64,000 nucleotides of DNA from Pseudorhodobacter turbinis (GTDB lineage: Bacteria; Pseudomonadota; Alphaproteobacteria; Rhodobacterales; Rhodobacteraceae), in contig NZ_CP039964.1 in NCBI RefSeq assembly GCF_005234135.1, positions 2,456,001 to 2,520,000 of the forward strand, read 5' to 3'. Positions 16,775-26,751 of the stretch are shown here, one piece after another (the first letter of the stretch is position 1; each line of letters opens with the position of its first letter). Below the pieces are notes generated by a model, which searched no databases, was not told where the DNA came from, and was given only the letters and a program-made list of their open reading frames with translations. Position numbers and translations under genes: made by a program.

Positions 16775-17442
16775 AGATGACGCTTCCCCTGCTTTTGGCC
16801 GCGTTTTGCTGTGCTGCGCCTGTCTTTGCCGAAATGTCATCCCCGCGCCCCATGCCCCGCCCAGAGGTGGACGCTCCTCGCAAAGGGTTCCTGTCCAAAC
16901 TGCTGGGCACAAGCAAGCCCGTTACGGCAGGATCCGTCTGCAATGATCCGGCCATTCAGGGCGCTATGATCGCGAAGATCAACGGCAAGATCAAAGGTTG
17001 CGGAATTCAAAATCCCGTACGCGTGACTGCGGTGGACGGCATTGCACTTAGCATCCCCGCGACGCTTGATTGTGACACGGCGCGTGCCTTGCGCAGTTGG
17101 GTCAGCGAAGAGGCCAAGCCTGCCTTTGCTGGCAAGACGCTGGTCGGTCTGCGTGTGGCTGGCCATTACACCTGCCGAACCCGCAACAGCAAAAAAGGCG
17201 CACGTATCAGTGAGCACGGGCGCGGCAAAGCAATCGATATTGCAGGGTTTCAGCTAAAGAACGGGACCGAGGTTTCGGTGCTGAAACACTATAAAACGCG
17301 TAAGGGCACCCCGATCCGGGCGGCGCATAAAGCGGCTTGCGGGATTTTCGGCACCACGCTGGGGCCGGGGTCGGACGGGCATCACATGGACCATTTGCAC
17401 CTTGATACGGCCTCTTATCGCGGCGGGCCATATTGCAAATGA
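16771..17442 (+). CDS. Extensin-like C-terminal domain protein
   Basis: 223 residues with a signal peptide (LPLLLAAFCCAAPVFA). The extensin-like domain occupies about 60-223, with paired cysteines and metal/peptidase-like motifs SEHGRGKAIDIAGF and SDGHHMDHLHLDTA. The His-Asp/His-x-His arrangement is like M15 D,D-carboxypeptidase-fold proteins, so a periplasmic wall-related hydrolase is plausible, though the family is not characterised. It overlaps tyrC by four bases (ATGA). Confidence 0.8.
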   Translation: MKMTLPLLLAAFCCAAPVFAEMSSPRPMPRPEVDAPRKGFLSKLLGTSKPVTAGSVCNDPAIQGAMIAKINGKIKGCGIQNPVRVTAVDGIALSIPATLDCDTARALRSWVSEEAKPAFAGKTLVGLRVAGHYTCRTRNSKKGARISEHGRGKAIDIAGFQLKNGTEVSVLKHYKTRKGTPIRAAHKAACGIFGTTLGPGSDGHHMDHLHLDTASYRGGPYCK

Positions 17443-17445
17443 ACG

Positions 17446-18420
17446 CTAACGCAGGCGTGGCGCGGGTCCGACCGGAATAGCGCCGACCATTGCCCGCCCG
17501 TTGTGCAGGCTTATCGGCAGTTCCAGCGTGTCGCCGCTGTCACCCGCCAAGAAGCCCGCTGCCTGATCCCAAAGCTGGCGGGCATCCGGCGCGATCAGCC
17601 CCGTGCTTTGCGCCACATCCAGCGCCAGCCGCCAGCTTGTCAGCCGCAGCACAATATCGCCCTGGGCAAAGCCCGCGCTATCGGCGATCAACCGCCCCTT
17701 GGCTGATGCATGTATGTCGCCCCAATCCACGCGCGCTTCGGTCAGATCAAGGGTGGCCAGACGCGGGCGGGTCTCAAGGATAAAACGGTCGATCGGGGCG
17801 GTGAAACCTAAGGTGGCATCCAGCCGGATCAGGCCAATGCGGTCAGGCAGTGCCCCATCAAAAAGCGACATGAGCTGCGGATCGGGCGAAAGCTCTGTTA
17901 TGGTCAGGGCAACCTCATGTGCATCGCCATCTACCCTACGGGAGGCAAAGCGGAGCGCATCGGCGCGCAGGCTCCAGCCGCTATTGCCCTGTGCCTCCAG
18001 CATATCACCGATCAGGGTAATCCGGTCCAGCGGCAGGGCGGGCAGGGGCTGCGCCACAAGGCTCGTCTGCATTTTCTCGCTCCGAAGGGTGATGCCCTCA
18101 TGCGGCAGGGTCAGCCGTTGCGTGGGCGCGAAGGCGGCGATCAGGTGCCAAGGTTTATAGCTTAGGCTCAGCACCTGAACAAAATCCGACTGCCAGCCGA
18201 TGCCGGTTGCGGGATCGGCAAAATGCGGTTCGGTCACGGTCAGATCAAATCGGTTGGGAAAGCCCCGCACCGCCAAGCCGTCATGGGTGGCGGTTTTGCC
18301 GCTATCTTGCAAGGCGGTGATCCAGCCGTTCGCAGCCCCCTCAAACCCGCGCGCACCGATGAACCAATAGCCCGACCAGAGGCCCGCCAGCACCAGTACC
18401 AAACCCGTCAACCACCGCAT
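17446..18420 (-). CDS. DUF2125 domain-containing protein
   Basis: About 324 residues. A single N-terminal membrane anchor (LTGLVLVLAGLWSGYWFIGA) precedes a long beta-rich periplasmic region with repeated short amphipathic strands (LTVTEPHFADPATGIGWQSD, LTLPHEGITLRSE), matching DUF2125, an alphaproteobacterial family with no known function and some resemblance to AsmA/lipid-transport-like proteins. The ATG at 18420 has GAGGGGC upstream. The stop is three bases from the convergent extensin gene. Confidence 0.75.
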   Translation of the reverse strand: MRWLTGLVLVLAGLWSGYWFIGARGFEGAANGWITALQDSGKTATHDGLAVRGFPNRFDLTVTEPHFADPATGIGWQSDFVQVLSLSYKPWHLIAAFAPTQRLTLPHEGITLRSEKMQTSLVAQPLPALPLDRITLIGDMLEAQGNSGWSLRADALRFASRRVDGDAHEVALTITELSPDPQLMSLFDGALPDRIGLIRLDATLGFTAPIDRFILETRPRLATLDLTEARVDWGDIHASAKGRLIADSAGFAQGDIVLRLTSWRLALDVAQSTGLIAPDARQLWDQAAGFLAGDSGDTLELPISLHNGRAMVGAIPVGPAPRLR

Positions 18421-18489
18421 TGCCGCCGCCCCTCTTTCAATTTCAACAGTTTTGCGATTTATAGGACGAAATGAAAAGAGGCCACGGCT

Positions 18490-19038
18490 ATGCATAAACC
18501 ACTTTGGGTCTTTGGCTATGGGTCATTGATCTGGAACCCCGAATTCCCTGTGGAAGAACAGCGCGTGGCGCGGCTATCGGGGTGGCACCGCAGCTTTTGC
18601 ATGCGCTCCATCCATTATCGCGGTACCGAGGCCGCGCCCGGCCTTGTGCTGGCGCTGGACCGTGCCGCAGCCGCAGGTTGCACCGGTGTTGCCTTTCGTG
18701 TGAAGGATGGGGCAGAACCTGAAACCTTGGCCGTCTTGCGCGAACGCGAACTGATTTCGGGCGCATATCTAGAGGAATGGCTGCCCCTGACACTGGATTG
18801 CGGCCGCGAGGTTACGGCGCTGTGTTATGTGATTAACCGTGAAACCAACCAATATTGTGGCGGCCTGCCATTGGAAGAGCAAGCGGGCATTATTGCCACG
18901 GCAGTGGGCGGGCGAGGTCCGAATTGTGATTATCTGTTCAATACCGCCTCGCATTTGATGGATTTGGGCATCGCCGACCCTGATATGCAGTGGCTTTCCA
19001 TCCGCGTTCAGGCTTTGCGGGGCGCGGGTCATAAATGA
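18490..19038 (+). CDS. chaC: Gamma-glutamylcyclotransferase, ChaC type
   Basis: 182 residues. The signature FGYGSLIWNPEF (the YGSL loop) is at residues 8-19, and the later GGLPLEEQAGII and NCDYLFNTASHLMDLGI fit ChaC. ChaC splits glutathione to 5-oxoproline and Cys-Gly in the cytosol. It is divergent from the DUF2125 gene and upstream of the ExbB/OmpA pair by about 70 bases. Glutathione synthetase and GloB are also in this window but not clustered with it. Confidence 0.85.
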   Translation: MHKPLWVFGYGSLIWNPEFPVEEQRVARLSGWHRSFCMRSIHYRGTEAAPGLVLALDRAAAAGCTGVAFRVKDGAEPETLAVLRERELISGAYLEEWLPLTLDCGREVTALCYVINRETNQYCGGLPLEEQAGIIATAVGGRGPNCDYLFNTASHLMDLGIADPDMQWLSIRVQALRGAGHK

Positions 19039-19106
19039 TGGTTGGCATAGCGCGCGCAGCAGCCTAAGCTGGTCATTATTAACCCAAAAAAGGTCATGCG
19101 CGCCGA

Positions 19107-20315
19107 ATGGACAAGACCGTAACCGAGGCAGAACTGTCATTCACCCATCCGATCCGTCAGATTGTTCTGATGCTGATCGTGATTGCCCTTGTATCGGCAG
19201 GGGCCTTTGTGGCGTGGGGGCAGCTTTCGGGCGTGTTTCTGGCCAATGTCTGGCTGAACGGCTTTATCGGGCTGGTCTTTGTCTTTGGGGTGCTTGCCTG
19301 TTTTTGGCAAATGTTCCAGTTGATGCAATCTGTGCGCTGGATCGTCGGGTTTGCCCCGTCTGATGCACAACGCGATGCGGTGCATGTGCCGCGGCTGTTG
19401 GCACCATTGGCGGCCTTGCTGCGCAGTCGGGGCGCGCGGATGCAAATCTCTGCCTCTTCCTCGCGTTCTATCCTCGATAGTGTGGCGACGCGCATTGACG
19501 AGGCACGTGATATTACGCGCTATCTTGTCAACCTTTTGATTTTCCTTGGCCTTTTGGGAACGTTCTACGGGCTTGCCACCACGGTTCCCGCCGTGGTTGA
19601 GACCATCCGCAACCTTGCCCCGCAAGAGGGCGAAACGGGGATGCAGGTGTTTGACAAGCTGATGGGGGGCCTTGAGGCGCAGCTGGGCGGTATGGGCACG
19701 GCGTTTTCCTCCTCGCTTTTGGGGCTTGCCGGATCGCTTGTGGTCGGGATGTTGGAACTGTTTGCCAGCCACGGGCAAAACCGCTTTTACCGCGAGCTTG
19801 AAGAATGGCTGTCCACGATCACGCGGCTCGGGTTTTCCTCGGGGGATGCGGCCGATGCGGATGGGGGCGCGGCCGGTCTTGGTGGCGTCATGGACCAGAT
19901 GGCGCGACAGTTGGAGCGGCTTCAAGACCTGTTTGTGCAGGCGGATGTATCGCGTGGCCTGGCGGATGAACAGCTGGGCCACCTGTCAAATGCGGTCAAG
20001 GATTTGTCTGCCAAGGTGCAAACAGGCGCCGAGACGCAAGACAAGCTGGCCCAGATTGCCGCCACGCAAAGCGTGCTATTGACGCGGATCGCCGATGGGC
20101 AGGACAGCTATGCGACCGTGCTTGCCAACTCGAATGAGGAAGGGCCGGATGCGGAAAACCGGATGCGGCTTCGGTCAATTGATGTGCAGCTTTTGCGGAT
20201 ACTGGAAGAGATTGCAGCCGGACGTCAGGAAAGCATGTCTGACCTGCGGGCTGATATTGCGGGGCTGACCAACGCTGTCCGGCAGTTGTCGCGCAATCCT
20301 GCGGGGCGGGGCTAG
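19107..20315 (+). CDS. MotA/TolQ/ExbB-family proton channel protein
   Basis: 402 residues. Hydrophobic segments lie at about 11-36, 46-72, 130-155 and 192-215; the third and fourth (NLLIFLGLLGTFYGLATTVP and AFSSSLLGLAGSLVVGM) carry the MotA/ExbB signature. The C-terminal 170 residues are a helical, Gln/Glu-rich cytoplasmic tail. Such proteins form the pentameric channel of proton-driven motors that work with a dimeric plug protein, and the next gene, three bases on, encodes a MotB/OmpA-like partner. Length and tail differ from flagellar MotA and from TolQ. Physiological role is unknown. Confidence 0.85.
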   Translation: MDKTVTEAELSFTHPIRQIVLMLIVIALVSAGAFVAWGQLSGVFLANVWLNGFIGLVFVFGVLACFWQMFQLMQSVRWIVGFAPSDAQRDAVHVPRLLAPLAALLRSRGARMQISASSSRSILDSVATRIDEARDITRYLVNLLIFLGLLGTFYGLATTVPAVVETIRNLAPQEGETGMQVFDKLMGGLEAQLGGMGTAFSSSLLGLAGSLVVGMLELFASHGQNRFYRELEEWLSTITRLGFSSGDAADADGGAAGLGGVMDQMARQLERLQDLFVQADVSRGLADEQLGHLSNAVKDLSAKVQTGAETQDKLAQIAATQSVLLTRIADGQDSYATVLANSNEEGPDAENRMRLRSIDVQLLRILEEIAAGRQESMSDLRADIAGLTNAVRQLSRNPAGRG

Positions 20316-20318
20316 GCT

Positions 20319-22088
20319 ATGGCGTTGAGTCGGCGGTCATCGCAGCGGATGAACGGCGCGATCTGGCCGGGCTTTGTCGATGCGATGACGGCGCTGCTTT
20401 TGGTTTTGATGTTCGTGCTGTCGATCTTCATGATCGTGCAATCGGTGCTGCGCGAAACAATCGACAGTCAGGATCATGAGCTGGACAATTTGACCGCGCA
20501 GGTTGCCGGTTTGGCCGATGCGCTGGGGCTTGCGCGGGGGCGGGCGGATGATCTGGAACAGGACGTTGGCCGGTTGAACGAAACCCTGTCAGAGGCGCAG
20601 GCCGAAGGCGCGGCACAGGCGGCCTTGATTGCGTCGTTGTCGGGGCAGCTTTCGGCGCGTCAAAAGGATCTGGAATTTGCAACCGCGCGTATCGCCAGTT
20701 TCGAATCCCAAGTCGCGAGCCTTTTGGTGGATCGTGATGCCGCCTTGGGCGAGGCCGCAACCTTGGCCGCGACCGTCAGCGATCTGGAGGCCGCGCAAAC
20801 CCGCCTGTTGACAGAACAAGAAGCGTTGAACCTTTCAATTGCACGGGCGCGCGAAGAGGTGGATGCGCAATCTGAAACAGCACGTCTTGCGGCTGCGCGC
20901 AGCGATGCGCTGGATGCTTTGGTTGCAGATCTGCGATCAAAACTGGCAGAGGGCGAGGCAACGCTTTCCGATGCGCTGGCCCGATTGACGCAGGCCGAGG
21001 GGCAGGCGGGGGCGCTTTCGGCGGCCACGACGCAGATTTCGGGGTTGGAGGCGGAGCTGACAGAGACAGAGCGCGCGCTGCTTGCGGAACGGGCCGCGGC
21101 AGAGGTTTTGCGCGTTCGTCTTGCCGGTTTGCAAACAGAGCTGAGCGATGAAGAAAAAGCCCGTCTTGCTGATATTGCCGCCGCCGAGGCTTTGCGCGCG
21201 CGCCTTGCGGCGTCCGAAAATGAGCTAACAGCAATGACGCTGGCGCTGGAGGAACAACGCAAGCGGGCAGAGGAAACGCTGACCTTGCTGGCGGCCGCGC
21301 AAACGACGGCGGCGGGCGCATTGACTGAAAAGGAGGCTTTGCTTGCCACCGCACAGGCGGCTTTGACGCAAGAACAGGCGCAATCAGCCGAAAATGCGCG
21401 GCGCATGGCGCTTTTGAACGAACAGGTCGCAGCGTTGCGCGGACAATTGGGAAACCTTCAGGGGTTGCTTGATGCGTCGTCAGCGCGCGATGAGGCGGCG
21501 ACAGTTCGGCTGGATGAAATGGGGACGCAGTTGAACACGGCGCTGGCCCGCGTAGCCGAAGAGCAGAAAAAACGCGCAGAGCTGGAGGAGGCAGAGCGCA
21601 TCCGGCTGGAGGCCGAAACGAAGAAGCTGGAGAATTTCCGATCAGAGTTTTTCGGTCAAATGCGTGAGGTTCTGGCCGGCCGTGATGGCGTGCGCATTGT
21701 TGGCGACCGGTTCGTTTTCTCCTCCGAGGTGTTGTTTGAACAGGGGTCAGCCGATCTGGCTGGTGAGGGGCGGCGGCAGATTGCGGGGGTGGTGGCCAGC
21801 TTGCGTGAGATTTCGGATCTAATTCCTGCGGGCATTGATTGGGTTATCCGGGTCGACGGGCATACCGATAATGTGCCGCTTTCGGGACTGGGCGAATTTG
21901 CGGATAACTGGGAGTTGAGCCAGGCACGGGCGCTTTCGGTGGTGCGCTTTATGCAAAACGACCTTGGCTTTCCGCCGGGGCGGATGGCGGCGACTGGTTT
22001 CGGGGAATGGCAACCCGTTGCCCAAGGCGATTCGGAGGCTGCGCGCGCGCAGAACCGGCGGATCGAGTTGAAATTGACGGAACGTTGA
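20319..22088 (+). CDS. MotB-like protein with long coiled coil and OmpA domain
   Basis: 589 residues. An N-terminal helix (GFVDAMTALLLVLMFVLSIF, about 18-40) has the Asp that carries protons in MotB/ExbD-type plugs. Residues about 45-450 are an Ala/Glu/Leu/Arg coiled coil of heptad repeats. The last 125 residues form an OmpA/MotB peptidoglycan-binding domain (VDGHTDNVPL, WELSQARA, NRRIEL). With the ExbB-like channel just upstream, this should be an ion-powered machine spanning inner membrane to cell wall. The roughly 400-residue periplasmic coil is far longer than in MotB. Convergent with clpA. Confidence 0.85.
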   Translation: MALSRRSSQRMNGAIWPGFVDAMTALLLVLMFVLSIFMIVQSVLRETIDSQDHELDNLTAQVAGLADALGLARGRADDLEQDVGRLNETLSEAQAEGAAQAALIASLSGQLSARQKDLEFATARIASFESQVASLLVDRDAALGEAATLAATVSDLEAAQTRLLTEQEALNLSIARAREEVDAQSETARLAAARSDALDALVADLRSKLAEGEATLSDALARLTQAEGQAGALSAATTQISGLEAELTETERALLAERAAAEVLRVRLAGLQTELSDEEKARLADIAAAEALRARLAASENELTAMTLALEEQRKRAEETLTLLAAAQTTAAGALTEKEALLATAQAALTQEQAQSAENARRMALLNEQVAALRGQLGNLQGLLDASSARDEAATVRLDEMGTQLNTALARVAEEQKKRAELEEAERIRLEAETKKLENFRSEFFGQMREVLAGRDGVRIVGDRFVFSSEVLFEQGSADLAGEGRRQIAGVVASLREISDLIPAGIDWVIRVDGHTDNVPLSGLGEFADNWELSQARALSVVRFMQNDLGFPPGRMAATGFGEWQPVAQGDSEAARAQNRRIELKLTER

Positions 22089-22158
22089 CCTGTATCAGGT
22101 ACTCATAAAAGGATAAGGCCCCCGCATATGCAGGAGCCTCACTGGTAAAATTGGCTGA

Positions 22159-24474
22159 TTATTCCGCGGTCAACAGCGGCGTTTTGCGGCCCGTGATGCG
22201 GGCCTTGCCCGGTTCCTCAAAGGTCAGATCAAGCGCGCCATCTTTCACGCCAACCTTGACGACACCACCCTTCATAAGTTTGCCAAACAAAAGCTCCTCG
22301 GCCAGCGGTTTCTTGATGCTTTCCTGAATGACACGGCCAAGCGGACGCGCCCCCATTTTGTCATCGTAGCCTTTTTCGCCCAGCCAATCGGCAGCCTCCT
22401 CGGTCAGCTCGATATGGACGTTGCGGTCCAAAAGCTGTGCCTCAAGCTGCAATACGAACTTCTCCACAACCTGACGGATGACACTGCGGCCCAAGGGGGC
22501 GAAGCTGATCACGGCGTCAAGACGGTTGCGGAATTCGGGCGTGAAGGTGCGCTCAATCGCGGCGGTATCTTCACCAGTCCGGCGGTCGCGGCCAAAGCCG
22601 ATTGCGGATTTGGACATTTCCTGCGCACCGGCATTGGATGTCATGATCAGGATAACATTGCGGAAATCCACTGTCCGGCCATTATGGTCGGTCAGCTTGC
22701 CGTGATCCATGACCTGCAGCAGGATATTGTAGACGTCAGGATGCGCCTTTTCCATTTCGTCCAGCAGCAACACGCAATGCGGATGCTGATCCACGCCATC
22801 GGTCAACATGCCGCCCTGATCAAACCCGACATAGCCGGGAGGGGCACCGATCAAGCGCGATACGGCGTGTTTTTCCATGTATTCCGACATGTCAAACCGC
22901 AACAACTCCACCCCCAAGGTATTGGCGAGCTGGTTGGCCACTTCGGTTTTGCCCACACCCGTTGGCCCGGCAAAGAGGTAGTTGCCGATCGGTTTTTCAG
23001 GCTCGCGCAACCCGGCCCGCGCCAGTTTGATCGCCGAGGACAATGCTTCAATCGCCTTGTCCTGCCCAAAGACCACCCGCTTGAGCGATTTTTCCAGGTC
23101 ACGAAGCACTTCGGCATCATCCTTGGATACGCTTTTGGCCGGAATACGGGCGATTTTGGCAACGACGGCCTCAATCTCTTTGACGCCGATGGTTTTGCGA
23201 CGCTTGGATTCCGCGACGAGATGCTGTGCGGCACCGGCTTCATCGATGACATCGATCGCACTGTCGGGCAGTTTGCGGTCGTTGATATAGCGCGCGGCCA
23301 GCTCCACCGCTGATTTGATCGCATCGGCGGTATAGCGCAGATCGTGGTGTTCTTCGAAATGCGGCTTCAGACCGGTCAGGATCTTGATCGCATCCGGGAC
23401 AGAGGGCTCATTCACGTCGATTTTCTGGAAACGACGTGCAAGCGCACGGTCCTTTTCAAAATGCTGGCGGAACTCCTTATAGGTGGTGGAGCCCATGGTG
23501 CGCAGCTTGCCGCCCTGAAGCGCTGGTTTGAGAAGGTTGGACGCATCCATCGCTCCGCCCGAAGTGGCACCGGCACCGATGATGGTGTGAATCTCGTCGA
23601 TGAACAGCACGGCATCGGGATGCGCTTCCATCTCTTTCACCACGGCTTTTAGTCGTTCCTCAAAATCACCGCGATAGCGGGTTCCGGCCAGAAGCGCGCC
23701 CATATCAAGGCTATAGATGGTGGTTTTGGACAAAATATCCGGCGTTTGGCCGTTGATGATTTTCCACGCCAGACCTTCCGCAATTGCGGTTTTACCAACC
23801 CCGGGATCGCCCACCAACAGCGGGTTGTTTTTGCGGCGACGGCAAAGAACCTGAATGCAACGCTCCACCTCTGACTCCCGCCCGATCAGGGGGTCGACAT
23901 CACCGTTGATCGCTTTGACGTTCAAATCCACGCAATATTTGGAGAGTGCGGAATCCTTGGCCTCACCGGCCTCACCTTTGGGGGTTTCGTGGTCTTCGGC
24001 ACCTGTGACAGGGCGCGCCTCACCAAAGGCGGGGTCTTTGGCGACACCATGGGCGATATAGTTTACCGCGTCGTAGCGGGTCATATCCTGCTCTTGCAGG
24101 AAATAAGCGGCGTTGGATTCGCGTTCGGCAAAGATGGCGACCAGCACATTGGCCCCCGTCACCTCATTGCGGCCCGAGGATTGCACATGGATTGCAGCAC
24201 GCTGGATCACGCGTTGGAAGGCCGCTGTGGGCACTGCTTCGGAACCATCGACATCGGTGACCAAGGTTGAAAGATCATCCTCGATGAAATCGTTAAGGGT
24301 TTTGCGCAGCTCATCTGTATCGACAGAGCAGGCCTTCATGACCCGAGCAGCGTCTGGCTCATCGATCAGGGCCAGAAGCAAATGTTCCAGGGTGGCGAGT
24401 TCGTGGCGTCGTGCATTGGCAAGGGCCAAAGCGCCGTGGATTGCCTGTTCAAGCGTTGTGGAAAATGATGGCAC
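22159..24474 (-). CDS. clpA: ATP-dependent Clp protease ATP-binding subunit ClpA
   Basis: 771 residues. The N-terminal double Clp repeat domain ([25 protein letters not shown]) binds the ClpS adaptor; AAA module 1 has [14 protein letters not shown] and module 2 has [14 protein letters not shown], with IGFGRDRR before the ClpP-binding loop. ClpA unfolds substrates for ClpP. The GTG at 24474 follows a GAGGAG ribosome site and yields the usual [10 protein letters not shown] start; the ATG at 24528 would add 18 unconserved residues. clpS is not adjacent; gloB is upstream on the same strand. Confidence 0.95.
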   Translation of the reverse strand: MPSFSTTLEQAIHGALALANARRHELATLEHLLLALIDEPDAARVMKACSVDTDELRKTLNDFIEDDLSTLVTDVDGSEAVPTAAFQRVIQRAAIHVQSSGRNEVTGANVLVAIFAERESNAAYFLQEQDMTRYDAVNYIAHGVAKDPAFGEARPVTGAEDHETPKGEAGEAKDSALSKYCVDLNVKAINGDVDPLIGRESEVERCIQVLCRRRKNNPLLVGDPGVGKTAIAEGLAWKIINGQTPDILSKTTIYSLDMGALLAGTRYRGDFEERLKAVVKEMEAHPDAVLFIDEIHTIIGAGATSGGAMDASNLLKPALQGGKLRTMGSTTYKEFRQHFEKDRALARRFQKIDVNEPSVPDAIKILTGLKPHFEEHHDLRYTADAIKSAVELAARYINDRKLPDSAIDVIDEAGAAQHLVAESKRRKTIGVKEIEAVVAKIARIPAKSVSKDDAEVLRDLEKSLKRVVFGQDKAIEALSSAIKLARAGLREPEKPIGNYLFAGPTGVGKTEVANQLANTLGVELLRFDMSEYMEKHAVSRLIGAPPGYVGFDQGGMLTDGVDQHPHCVLLLDEMEKAHPDVYNILLQVMDHGKLTDHNGRTVDFRNVILIMTSNAGAQEMSKSAIGFGRDRRTGEDTAAIERTFTPEFRNRLDAVISFAPLGRSVIRQVVEKFVLQLEAQLLDRNVHIELTEEAADWLGEKGYDDKMGARPLGRVIQESIKKPLAEELLFGKLMKGGVVKVGVKDGALDLTFEEPGKARITGRKTPLLTAE

Positions 24475-24640
24475 GGTATAGTGCTCCTCGTGTTCTGCGG
24501 GTCGAAGGGGCGGTTGCCCTTTGACCATGGCCTCATAGTCTTAAGGTTCGGTTTTATTTCGGCGGCTTCAAGTGCTATTTATGATTAATTGCAATTTGTG
24601 TCGCAGAAACCGAAAAAAGTGATGGCGTGAGGGGGCTGGG

Positions 24641-25414
24641 TCAGAACGCATCCTTCCTTGCCCGGATTTCGGTAAAGGCATCGACGTCAGGTGCCGTGGC
24701 CATGCCAAGGGCTGCCTTCAGTGATGGGTCAGGGGCGCGGAGGAACGGATTGGTGTTGCGTTCTTGCGCCAAGGTTGTCGGGACCGTCGGTGTGTTTGCT
24801 GCGCGTAGATCCGCCACCCGGCTTGCTAAAGAGATAAGCTGCGAATTCTCCGGTTCAAGGGAGCGCGCGAAAGCGATGTTATCTGCGGTGTATTCATGGC
24901 CCGACAAAAGCAGCGTGTCACCGGGCAGGCTGGCGGTTTTACACAGGCTGTTCCACATTTGCGCGGGCGTACCTTCAAACAGGCGGCCACAGCCCATGAC
25001 CATCAGGCTGTCGCCGGAAAACAACATTTTGGAGGCGGGCAAGTAAAAGGCGATATGGCCAACCGTATGGCCGGGCATATCGAGGATTTCGACCTCTTCG
25101 CCGCAAATCTGCACGGTGTCGGCCTCGGTCAAGGCGTGGTCAAGGGGCGGCAGGCGGTGGGCATCGGCAGCAGCCCCCCAGATGCGCGGTTTCGTCGCCA
25201 GCCCTGCCAACAGATCGGGCAGCCCGTCGATATGATCCCAATGGTGGTGTGTCAGCAGCACATCCGTCAGGGTCCAACCCCGCACCGACAGGGCTTCAAG
25301 AATGGGCGCTGCTTCGGGCACGTCGATCAGGGCGGTCTCTTTGCTGTCGGGATTGTGGATCAGAAAGGCGTAATTGTTGGACAGACAGGGGATGGTGATA
25401 AGTTCAAGTGCCAT
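24641..25414 (-). CDS. gloB: Hydroxyacylglutathione hydrolase (glyoxalase II)
   Basis: 257 residues of the metallo-beta-lactamase fold. The binuclear metal motif is THHHWDH at about 53-59, followed by later ligands in PGHTVGHIAFY, FSGDSLMVMGCGRLFEG and SGHEYTADN. The C-terminal substrate-binding helices end NPFLRAPDPS. GloB hydrolyses S-lactoylglutathione, completing methylglyoxal detoxification. It is divergent from a methyltransferase gene across 61 bases. Confidence 0.95.
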   Translation of the reverse strand: MALELITIPCLSNNYAFLIHNPDSKETALIDVPEAAPILEALSVRGWTLTDVLLTHHHWDHIDGLPDLLAGLATKPRIWGAAADAHRLPPLDHALTEADTVQICGEEVEILDMPGHTVGHIAFYLPASKMLFSGDSLMVMGCGRLFEGTPAQMWNSLCKTASLPGDTLLLSGHEYTADNIAFARSLEPENSQLISLASRVADLRAANTPTVPTTLAQERNTNPFLRAPDPSLKAALGMATAPDVDAFTEIRARKDAF

Positions 25415-25475
25415 GGTCTTTTGCCTCTCTTAGGGTATTGTAACACAACTTCGCCCGAAAAAGGCCCTTTGTGCA

Positions 25476-26264
25476 ATGCATCTTGATGTACTCGACCTTC
25501 GCAATTTTTATTACCGGACCAAATTGGGCCGCGTGGCACAGCGCGCGATTCGCGATACCGTGGTGCGAATGTGGCCCCATGCCAAGGGGCAGACGATGGC
25601 GGGTTTTGGCTTTGCGGCCCCTTTGATGCGCCCCTATCTGGCGGATGCGCGGCGTGTCATCGCAATGATGCCCGCACCCCAAGGGGTGATGCCATGGCCC
25701 GCGGGCATGGAGAATGTCTCGGTTCTATGTGAGGAGACGGCTTGGCCCTTGGCGACGGGGATCGTGGACAAGCTGATTTTGATGCATGGGTTGGAGACAT
25801 CGGAGCAACCCTCGGCCGTGCTGGAGGAGGCGTCGCGCGTGCTTGGCCCCGGCGGGCGCGCACTTTTTGTGGTGCCGTCACGGGCGGGCCTTTGGGCGCG
25901 GCGTGATGTGACACCTTTTGGCTTTGGCCGCCCCTATTCGCTGGGGCAGCTGGAGGCACAGTTGAAACGCCATGACTTCACGGTAGAGCGGAGCGTTTCG
26001 GCGCTTTATGCACCTCCCTCGGGGCATCCGTTCTGGCGCAGAACCTCGGAGTTTTTTGAGCGTAACGGCCGATTTTTTGCGCCGCTTCTCTCGGGTGGGG
26101 TACTGATGGTTGAGGTTTCCAAACAACCACGTGCCGCGCCGCGAGGGGGGCTTGGCGCGGTTGTCCGCAGACCGTTGCGGGTGTTGGAAGGGATGGGGCA
26201 AGGCGCGCCGGAACCTGCGCTGCGTGGACCGTCTTCTGCTGACAAAGCGAATGGGAATGATTGA
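25476..26264 (+). CDS. Class I SAM-dependent methyltransferase-like protein
   Basis: 262 residues. The core resembles class I methyltransferases: an N-terminal segment [17 protein letters not shown], a degenerate glycine motif [17 protein letters not shown], and the C-terminal half of the fold ([20 protein letters not shown]). This architecture, next to gloB, recurs in Rhodobacterales. The substrate is unknown. The ATG at 25476 is used; the ribosome site is weak. Confidence 0.75.
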   Translation: MHLDVLDLRNFYYRTKLGRVAQRAIRDTVVRMWPHAKGQTMAGFGFAAPLMRPYLADARRVIAMMPAPQGVMPWPAGMENVSVLCEETAWPLATGIVDKLILMHGLETSEQPSAVLEEASRVLGPGGRALFVVPSRAGLWARRDVTPFGFGRPYSLGQLEAQLKRHDFTVERSVSALYAPPSGHPFWRRTSEFFERNGRFFAPLLSGGVLMVEVSKQPRAAPRGGLGAVVRRPLRVLEGMGQGAPEPALRGPSSADKANGND

Positions 26265-26391
26265 TCAAGCTTAACGATGGCCCGAGGTGGCTTTTGCCAA
26301 CCTTTGCAACAGGTGCGCGCGCTGCAACGATCATCCAAGATGTAGTTCTCTTTTGCTCTTGGCCTAAGGGGCAGCAATGAGGGGATAGATT

Positions 26392-26649
26392 TTGTCACCG
26401 ATCCCCGCGATTGACCTGATTTCGGGTGCGCCCGATGTGCTGAGTTTTGATCTGGGCCCGTGTAGCGACATAGTCGTTGGTCTTAAGCGTGAGGGTAAAG
26501 CGTACTTTTTGCCCAAATCCGCGGGCTTTTTTGGGTTAGCACCAGATAAGTGCAGCCGCGTGGTGTTTGATGTCCGAGGCGTGTGGATGCGCGTTGACGA
26601 TTCTACTGCGCGGTGCGGTAAAATTGCCGATTGGCGCGGCAAAGGCTGA
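26392..26649 (+). CDS. Possible small protein, unknown
   Basis: 85 codons with a TTG start preceded by GAGGGG. The peptide (start SPIPAIDLISGAPDVLSFDL, two Cys, ending Trp-Arg-Gly-Lys-Gly) resembles no family I recognise. It fills the gap between the methyltransferase gene and the atp leader; no other coding signal is present in 26265-26750. It may equally be non-coding; codon use is less biased than in neighbours. Confidence 0.3.
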   Translation: MSPIPAIDLISGAPDVLSFDLGPCSDIVVGLKREGKAYFLPKSAGFFGLAPDKCSRVVFDVRGVWMRVDDSTARCGKIADWRGKG

Positions 26650-26751
26650 TGGTAGCGCAAAACCTTTCCATCTGGCGCATGACAAAGGTTAAATTGCGCT
26701 ATACGGGAGGTTGCAGCAGAAAACCTGCTCTGCTAAACAATTGAAAAATTC

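Noticed and set aside
20660..21406. 248-codon Ser/Ala-rich minus frame
   Set aside because: It is the complement of the Ala/Glu coiled coil of the MotB-like gene and has no independent coding signal.
19107..22088. Zorya defence system
   Set aside because: Only ZorA/ZorB-like architecture is present; the neighbours are ChaC and ClpA, with no ZorC, ZorD or ZorE.
22116..22139. Imperfect hairpin between the MotB-like gene and clpA
   Set aside because: Stem has several mismatches and no T-run; too weak to call a terminator.
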